In this document: positions 60,311-64,000 of the stretch, piece by piece
Layout of the letters: each line of letters starts with the position of its first letter
How positions within the stretch are numbered: the stretch's first letter is position 1
Source of the DNA: Streptomyces spinosus
GTDB lineage: Bacteria; Actinomycetota; Actinomycetes; Streptomycetales; Streptomycetaceae
Assembly (NCBI RefSeq): GCF_020400655.1
Contig: NZ_JAINRC010000018.1
Location: 124,001-188,000 of the forward strand
DNA: 64,000 bases
Direction of reading: 5' to 3'
Translations under genes and position numbers: made by a program
The notes under the pieces: model-generated
What the model saw: the letters and a program-made list of their open reading frames with translations, nothing else
Told to the model about the DNA's origin: nothing
Database searches by the model: none

Positions 60311-60400
60311 CCTGCGGCCGGTGTGTTCATCGGCTGGCCCGGCCGCAGGAAGGGAGCGGCCGTCCGCACGTTCTTCCCTGATGTGGAGGGCGGCCGCTCC
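60311..60400. other. Two tandem hairpins in the M28/sigma divergent region
   Basis: First hairpin: CCTGCGGCCGG (60311-60321) with CCGGCCGCAGG (60339-60349), loop 17 nt. Second: GGAGCGGCCG (60353-60362) with CGGCCGCTCC (60391-60400), loop 28 nt. All four arms are built on the same CGGCCG core. They lie in a 488-bp region without a gene (60149-60636), between divergent starts where a terminator is not expected. Confidence 0.6.
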
Positions 60401-60505
60401 ACCTCCCGTCCGTCCCCGGAAACCGTCGTCAGTCCCCTGGACATGTCACAGGACCAGCCTCTCCGTCTGCCACACGCTCGCCGGGCGATGTCCGACCCTA
60501 TCGTC

Positions 60506-60513
60506 ACACGTGT
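60506..60513. promoter_or_regulatory. ACACGTGT palindrome upstream of the ECF sigma gene
   Basis: Exact 8-mer within CACACGTGTC, 124 bp before the sigma start; rightmost member of the motif set. Confidence 0.35.
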
Positions 60514-60636
60514 CGCCGCGGGCAGTGGTGCGCACGAGCCAGGTGAGTGCCGCGGGGCGCGAACCCGCTGAAACACCTGTCCTTCGGGGCGATACAGTCG
60601 AGAGAAGGGTCGGTGTCTCGGGGTGGAGGACAAGGC

Positions 60637-61602
60637 ATGCGCGGTCCGCAGGAGAACGCCGGGACGTGGGAGGACGCCGCCCTGACCCGGGCCGCGCAGG
60701 CGGGCGACGTGTCGGCCCTGGCGCTGCTGCTGGAGCGGCACCGGCCGAGGATGCGCGCGGTGGCGCTCAGCCTGCTGGGGCCGGGCCCGGACGTGGACGA
60801 CGTCCTTCAGGAGGCGGCGCTGGTGGCGCTGCGGCGGATCGTGGACGTACGCGATCCCGAAGCGGTGGGACCGTGGCTGCGCATGGTCGTACGCAACCAC
60901 TGCCGCGGCCTGCTGCGTGTCTCCCGGCGGACGGAACCCCTGGACGAGGTGCCGCTGCCGCAGGACGGCGGGACCCCCGAACAGGTGCTGGAGAGCCACG
61001 CGCTGCGGGACTGGATCTGGGAGGCGGTCGAGTCGCTGTCCCCGACTCTGCGGCTGCCGGTGGTGCTGCGCTACTTCTCCACCGGGATCACCTCCTACCA
61101 GCAGATCGCCGAGGCCTGTGCGGTGCCGGTGCGTACCGTGCGCAGCCGCCTGCACCAGGCCCGCGCCGCACTGGCCCGGACCCTGGCGGACACGGCGGAC
61201 TCCGGGCACGAGGACGTGCTGCGCCGTACGGCGGAGAGCTGGCGGGAGGCGCACGACACGCTGGCGGCCGCCGAGCGCGGCGAGTTCGGCAAGGTGGTCA
61301 GGGACCGCTACTCCCCCGGGGTCGCGCTGCTGGTCGGCGGGGAACGCCTCGGTGGTGCCGACCTGCTGCTGTCGGGCATGGACCGCGACCTGTCGGCGGG
61401 GGTGCGCCAGCGGCCCCGCCACGTCGTGGCCGGCCGGTCCCTGGTCGTGTGGGAGATGGACCTGGTCAGCCCGGCGGACGACCCGGACCACTGCCCGCCG
61501 GGAGTCGCCTGGATCATGACGCTGGACGCGGGCCGCGTCGACCGGGTGTCCCTGTACCACAGCCCCCGCCCGGACGCGCTCCCCGAGCCGGTGGCGGCCT
61601 GA
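60637..61602 (+). CDS. ECF sigma factor with C-terminal SnoaL-like domain
   Basis: The protein has 321 residues from an ATG with GGAGGA. Region 2 is LLERHRPRMRAVALSLLGPGPDVDDVLQEAALVALRR and region 4 is LSPTLRLPVVLRYFSTGITSYQQIAEACAVPVRTVRSRLHQARAAL. About 130 residues follow that form an NTF2/SnoaL-like domain (VVRDRYSPGVALLVGGERLGG, WEMDLVSP), the built-in controller of ECF41/SigJ-type factors. This explains why no anti-sigma gene is adjacent. The alpha/beta hydrolase downstream is a possible target. Confidence 0.87.
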   Translation: MRGPQENAGTWEDAALTRAAQAGDVSALALLLERHRPRMRAVALSLLGPGPDVDDVLQEAALVALRRIVDVRDPEAVGPWLRMVVRNHCRGLLRVSRRTEPLDEVPLPQDGGTPEQVLESHALRDWIWEAVESLSPTLRLPVVLRYFSTGITSYQQIAEACAVPVRTVRSRLHQARAALARTLADTADSGHEDVLRRTAESWREAHDTLAAAERGEFGKVVRDRYSPGVALLVGGERLGGADLLLSGMDRDLSAGVRQRPRHVVAGRSLVVWEMDLVSPADDPDHCPPGVAWIMTLDAGRVDRVSLYHSPRPDALPEPVAA

Positions 61603-61622
61603 GCCCACCCTCTGCCGGACGT

Positions 61623-61636
61623 GTGACACAGGTCAC
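61623..61636. promoter_or_regulatory. Candidate CRP site
   Basis: GTGACACAGGTCAC matches the S. coelicolor Crp consensus GTG-N6-GNCAC and is itself an inverted repeat (GTGAC-N4-GTCAC). It lies 77 bp upstream of the hydrolase start. Binding is inferred. Confidence 0.5.
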
Positions 61637-61712
61637 CTCATCGGGATCCAACTTTCCGCTTCCGGCGGTGTCGTGTCGGTGCAACCCCCGTCCACGGCTC
61701 ATGGAGGCCCCG

Positions 61713-62651
61713 ATGACCGCGTCCCACTCGCACCACGACGGCCCGACCCCCGACACCGACCCGCTCTCCCCCGGCACCCACACCTACCGGCTGGCCGGCC
61801 TGGTGCAGCGCTACCACGTCCACGGCGACGGCCCGGTGTGCGTGGCCCACTCCGGCGGGCCCGGCATCCACTGGGAGTACCTGCGCGTGCCCGCCCTCGA
61901 GGAGCACCTGACCATGGTGTACGTCGAGCCGGTCGGCACCGCCGAGGACAGCCGTCTGCCCTCGCACCCGCACGGATACACCCGGGAGCGTTACAGCGGC
62001 TTCCTCGAGACACTGATCAACCGGCTGGGGGCGTCCCGGGTGCACCTGCTGGGGCACTCGCACGGCGCCTTCGTGGCCGCCTACCACGCCCTGCACCGGT
62101 CCGGGCAGCTGGCGGGCGTCGTGCTCTACGAGGGCGCTCCCGTCACGGGGCCCGAGCACGGCGCGGAGGCGGCGCGCATGGTGGAGGCGTTCGTGGCGAA
62201 GCACGCCGGCCACCCGGGGCTGCCGGGTGTGCTGGCCGCGTTCGAGGCGATGTCCGGCATGTCCAGTGACGAGGACACCGTGGCGGTCGCCCGGGGTGTG
62301 CTGCCGTCGTACTTCGCCGACTACTGGGGGAACGAGGAGAAGTACGCGCCCTTCCGGGACGCGGTCCGGGCCACGTACGTCTCCGGCCTGGACGAGGATC
62401 TCACCCCGGAGGTCATCGACGACCGTGCCGCGCTCAAGGAGCTGACGGTGCCGGCCCTGGTGATCGTGGGCCGTCACGACGTGATCTGCGGAGTGCGCTG
62501 GGGTCTGGAACTGGACGAACTGATCCCCGACTCACGGCTGGTGGTGCTGGAGCAGAGCGGTCACATGGGGCACGTCGAGGAACCCGGGAGGTTCGCGGAC
62601 GCGGTCCTCGGCTTCGTTCGGGAGACGGCGCCGCGGGGCGGGGCCGCGTAA
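61713..62651 (+). CDS. Alpha/beta hydrolase, proline-iminopeptidase-like
   Basis: The protein has 312 residues from ATG 61713 (GGAGG 5 nt upstream); an ATG 12 nt earlier is in frame. HSGGPG near residue 41 is the oxyanion-hole motif of proline iminopeptidases, GHSHGA holds the nucleophile Ser, VGRHDVICG the Asp and SGHMGHVEEP the His. It hydrolyses small esters or N-terminal prolyl peptides. It is preceded by a candidate CRP site. Confidence 0.87.
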   Translation: MTASHSHHDGPTPDTDPLSPGTHTYRLAGLVQRYHVHGDGPVCVAHSGGPGIHWEYLRVPALEEHLTMVYVEPVGTAEDSRLPSHPHGYTRERYSGFLETLINRLGASRVHLLGHSHGAFVAAYHALHRSGQLAGVVLYEGAPVTGPEHGAEAARMVEAFVAKHAGHPGLPGVLAAFEAMSGMSSDEDTVAVARGVLPSYFADYWGNEEKYAPFRDAVRATYVSGLDEDLTPEVIDDRAALKELTVPALVIVGRHDVICGVRWGLELDELIPDSRLVVLEQSGHMGHVEEPGRFADAVLGFVRETAPRGGAA

Positions 62652-62979
62652 CGCACGACGTGCCGTGCCGGCACACCGACGCGTCGGACCAGGCGGGCGC
62701 GCCGAACCGGTCACGGGGCGGATCCGTGACCGGACCGGCCTGCGCGCCAGGCCGATGGTGACCGCTTCACGCGGGGCCCCTCGGGGACAGGCAGGACCAC
62801 GTGATCCGGCTCGTGCCCCCGGACCGGGCGGTCCGGCGCGACGCCTGCCCCGTGTGCCCGGTGCGTGGCGTCCGGCGAGGCGGGGACGAAGTCCCGGCGG
62901 ACGCCGCGCCGGAAGCCGTTCGCGCGCCGCCGACACGCGGGTCAGGTGCTCTCGGCGGGTCCGACGCTGTTCGGCAGAC
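62652..62979. other. Non-coding or decayed sequence
   Basis: No intact gene is seen between the hydrolase and the anti-sigma-like remnant. Minus-strand frames are Pro/Thr/Ser/Arg-rich and may be the former extracellular part of the anti-sigma protein. Confidence 0.4.
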
Positions 62980-63320
62980 CGGCGACGGGCCCCGTACGGG
63001 AGTGACCGGCGTCGACACGAGGGACGCCGTCGACGCCGTCCCGGGCGGCGGGCCCGCCTCGCGCGGTCCCGGCAGTACGCGGGCGAGGCCGCGACGGCGG
63101 TCAGGGCGGCCGCGAGCGCCGCCGCGTAGCGCCCGACGTGCCGTACCGCGGTTCCGGCCGGCACACGGGGCCCCGACGCGCCGGCGCCGGCGCCGCACCT
63201 TCGGCGGATGCCGGCCATCCGCCCGGACGAGGGGCCGGGCGCCGGAACCGCAGTCTCCAGGAGGCCGCGGACCGCGCGCTCCGCCTCCTCCCCCTGCTCC
63301 TCATCCGGCTCGGCGGCCAT
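62980..63320 (-). pseudogene. Anti-sigma-factor-like gene with frame loss
   Basis: ATG 63320 opens EEAERAVRGLLETAVPAPGP, the usual start of the membrane anti-sigma proteins that follow SigE-type ECF genes, and continues to a hydrophobic helix (GRYAAALAAALTAVAAS, about residues 64-80, near 63080). After this the frame turns Arg-rich, and the Pro/Ser/Thr-rich character expected of the extracellular part is found in another frame. A frameshift or sequence error is likely. It overlaps the sigma gene by 20 nt. Confidence 0.5.
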
Positions 63321-63843
63321 GACCGGCCCCCTTCCCTACCCCGGGCAGGGTCTCCAGTTCGGCCCGCAGTGTTCTCAGCGCCTTGGCCGCCTGGCTCTTG
63401 ACGGTGCCGGGGTGACAGCCCAGTACCCGTGCGGTCTCCTGCACGCTCAGTTCCTCGAAGTACCGCAGGACCACCACCGCCCGCTGCCGGGCGGGCAGCC
63501 GCCGGACGACCAGGGCGAGTGACTGTTCCAGGTCCACGGCGTCGAACGGGTCGCCGGTGCCCGTGCCCTCGGGCATCCGCTCGTGTGCGTGCGGGATCTC
63601 GCCCCGCCAGCGCCGCTGCCACCAGGACAGGTGGGTGTTGACCAGGGCCTTGCGTACGTATGCCTCCGGGTTCTCCACCCCGATCCTGCGCCACTTGGAC
63701 CACACCTTCGCCAGCACCGTCTGCAGGAGGTCCTCCGCGAGGTGCGCGTCACCCGTCAGGAGCCGGGCGACCCGGAGAAGTCCGGGTCCACGCGCCGTCA
63801 CGAACTCCTCGAAGGTCGCGTCGGCCTCCCCCGCCGTCCTCAT
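63301..63843 (-). CDS. ECF sigma factor, SigE family
   Basis: The 180-residue protein has region 2 (FEEFVTARGPGLLRVARLLTGDAHLAEDLLQTVLAKVWSKWRR) and region 4 (LPARQRAVVVLRYFEELSVQETARVLGCHPGTVKSQAAKALRTL), as in the large SigE (SigE70/ECF52-type) family of Streptomyces. It overlaps a membrane anti-sigma-like gene by 20 nt. Start ATG 63843. Confidence 0.9.
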   Translation of the reverse strand: MRTAGEADATFEEFVTARGPGLLRVARLLTGDAHLAEDLLQTVLAKVWSKWRRIGVENPEAYVRKALVNTHLSWWQRRWRGEIPHAHERMPEGTGTGDPFDAVDLEQSLALVVRRLPARQRAVVVLRYFEELSVQETARVLGCHPGTVKSQAAKALRTLRAELETLPGVGKGAGHGRRAG

Positions 63844-63943
63844 CTCGCTCCCGTCCCCCGAGGTACTTGCGCCGGTCCCGGCACACCTGGCGGATACACA
63901 TGGCTCGCGGACCCTCCGGGAGGGACGGAAGCCGCGCTCACCT

Positions 63944-64000
63944 TCAGAAGTACAGGGCGCGGTGGTTGCGGTAGGCGAACGCGTCGCCCGAGCTGAGTGT
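63944..64000 (-). CDS. C-terminus of an unidentified protein (partial)
   Basis: The last 18 codons and the stop of a leftward gene that runs off the right edge; the end reads LSSGDAFAYRNHRALYF. The family cannot be told from this. It would lie upstream of the SigE-type gene on the same strand, 100 bp apart. Confidence 0.55.
   Translation of the reverse strand, partial: TLSSGDAFAYRNHRALYF

Noticed and set aside
1..64000. CRISPR arrays, tRNA or rRNA genes
   Set aside because: No regularly spaced repeats of CRISPR size, no tRNA cloverleaf signatures and no conserved rRNA segments were noticed.

Overview
The window is a 64-kb piece of a Streptomyces (or very close actinomycete) chromosome. GC is about 70-73%, third codon positions are strongly GC biased, and GTG/TTG starts and 4-nt stop/start overlaps are common. 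Markers of the genus are an AfsA gamma-butyrolactone synthase divergent from a ScbR-type receptor, ECF sigma factors, Tat signals, Ku, a tendamistat-type amylase inhibitor and many secreted proteins. No rRNA, tRNA or CRISPR array was seen.

0-8.5 kb: one leftward operon of at least nine genes. It holds an FAD monooxygenase, a zinc-type cupin, a methionyl-tRNA-synthetase-like protein, aspartate decarboxylase PanD, a lysine-type N-monooxygenase, an amino-acid-oxidase-like flavoprotein, a condensation-fold acyltransferase, a VOC protein and the start of a 2-oxoacid:ferredoxin oxidoreductase. The N-hydroxylase, cupin, MetRS-like protein and FAD oxidase are the parts of the hydrazine-forming machinery known from s56-p1 (Spb38/39/40) and triacsin. 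Here the cupin and MetRS parts are separate genes, and PanD suggests beta-alanine as a possible amine partner. This is the most interesting system in the window.

9.1-14 kb: a hormone control island with a TetR of receptor type, an IS701-like protein that seems to have lost a catalytic Asp, an SDR, a ScbR-type receptor and AfsA. Two AT-rich inverted repeats that share a 9-mer are candidate operators. 14-22 kb is mixed: an aminotransferase, a DMT transporter, a secreted SnoaL-like protein, a royal-jelly/yellow-type propeller, a TDT transporter, the amylase inhibitor and an SDR.

22-36 kb: a glycan-use locus. GH29, GH38 and GH4 with a DeoR regulator run left. A PfkB kinase, an ABC importer (binding protein and two permeases, no ATPase) and GH2 run right. 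None of the glycosidases has a signal peptide, so imported oligosaccharides are probably trimmed inside the cell.

36-47.8 kb: an SDR, Ku, an NHL-propeller secreted protein, a class II amidotransferase, an internally shortened XRE-TPR regulator, an L,D-transpeptidase, an ECF sigma/CU044_5270 pair, and a STAS/B12-sensor pair next to a truncated PP2C phosphatase. 47.8-50 kb carries several gene remnants. 50-64 kb has hydrolases, a secreted M20 peptidase, a berberine-bridge-type oxidase divergent from a large LuxR (LAL) regulator, an M28 peptidase, two ECF sigma factors and an alpha/beta hydrolase.

Two copies of a roughly 160-bp palindromic MITE-like element lie at 26.6 and 42.9 kb, both touching a CTAG that holds a stop codon. 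Eight-base palindromes ACACGTGT and CACATGTG recur between 44 and 61 kb, more often than base composition predicts.
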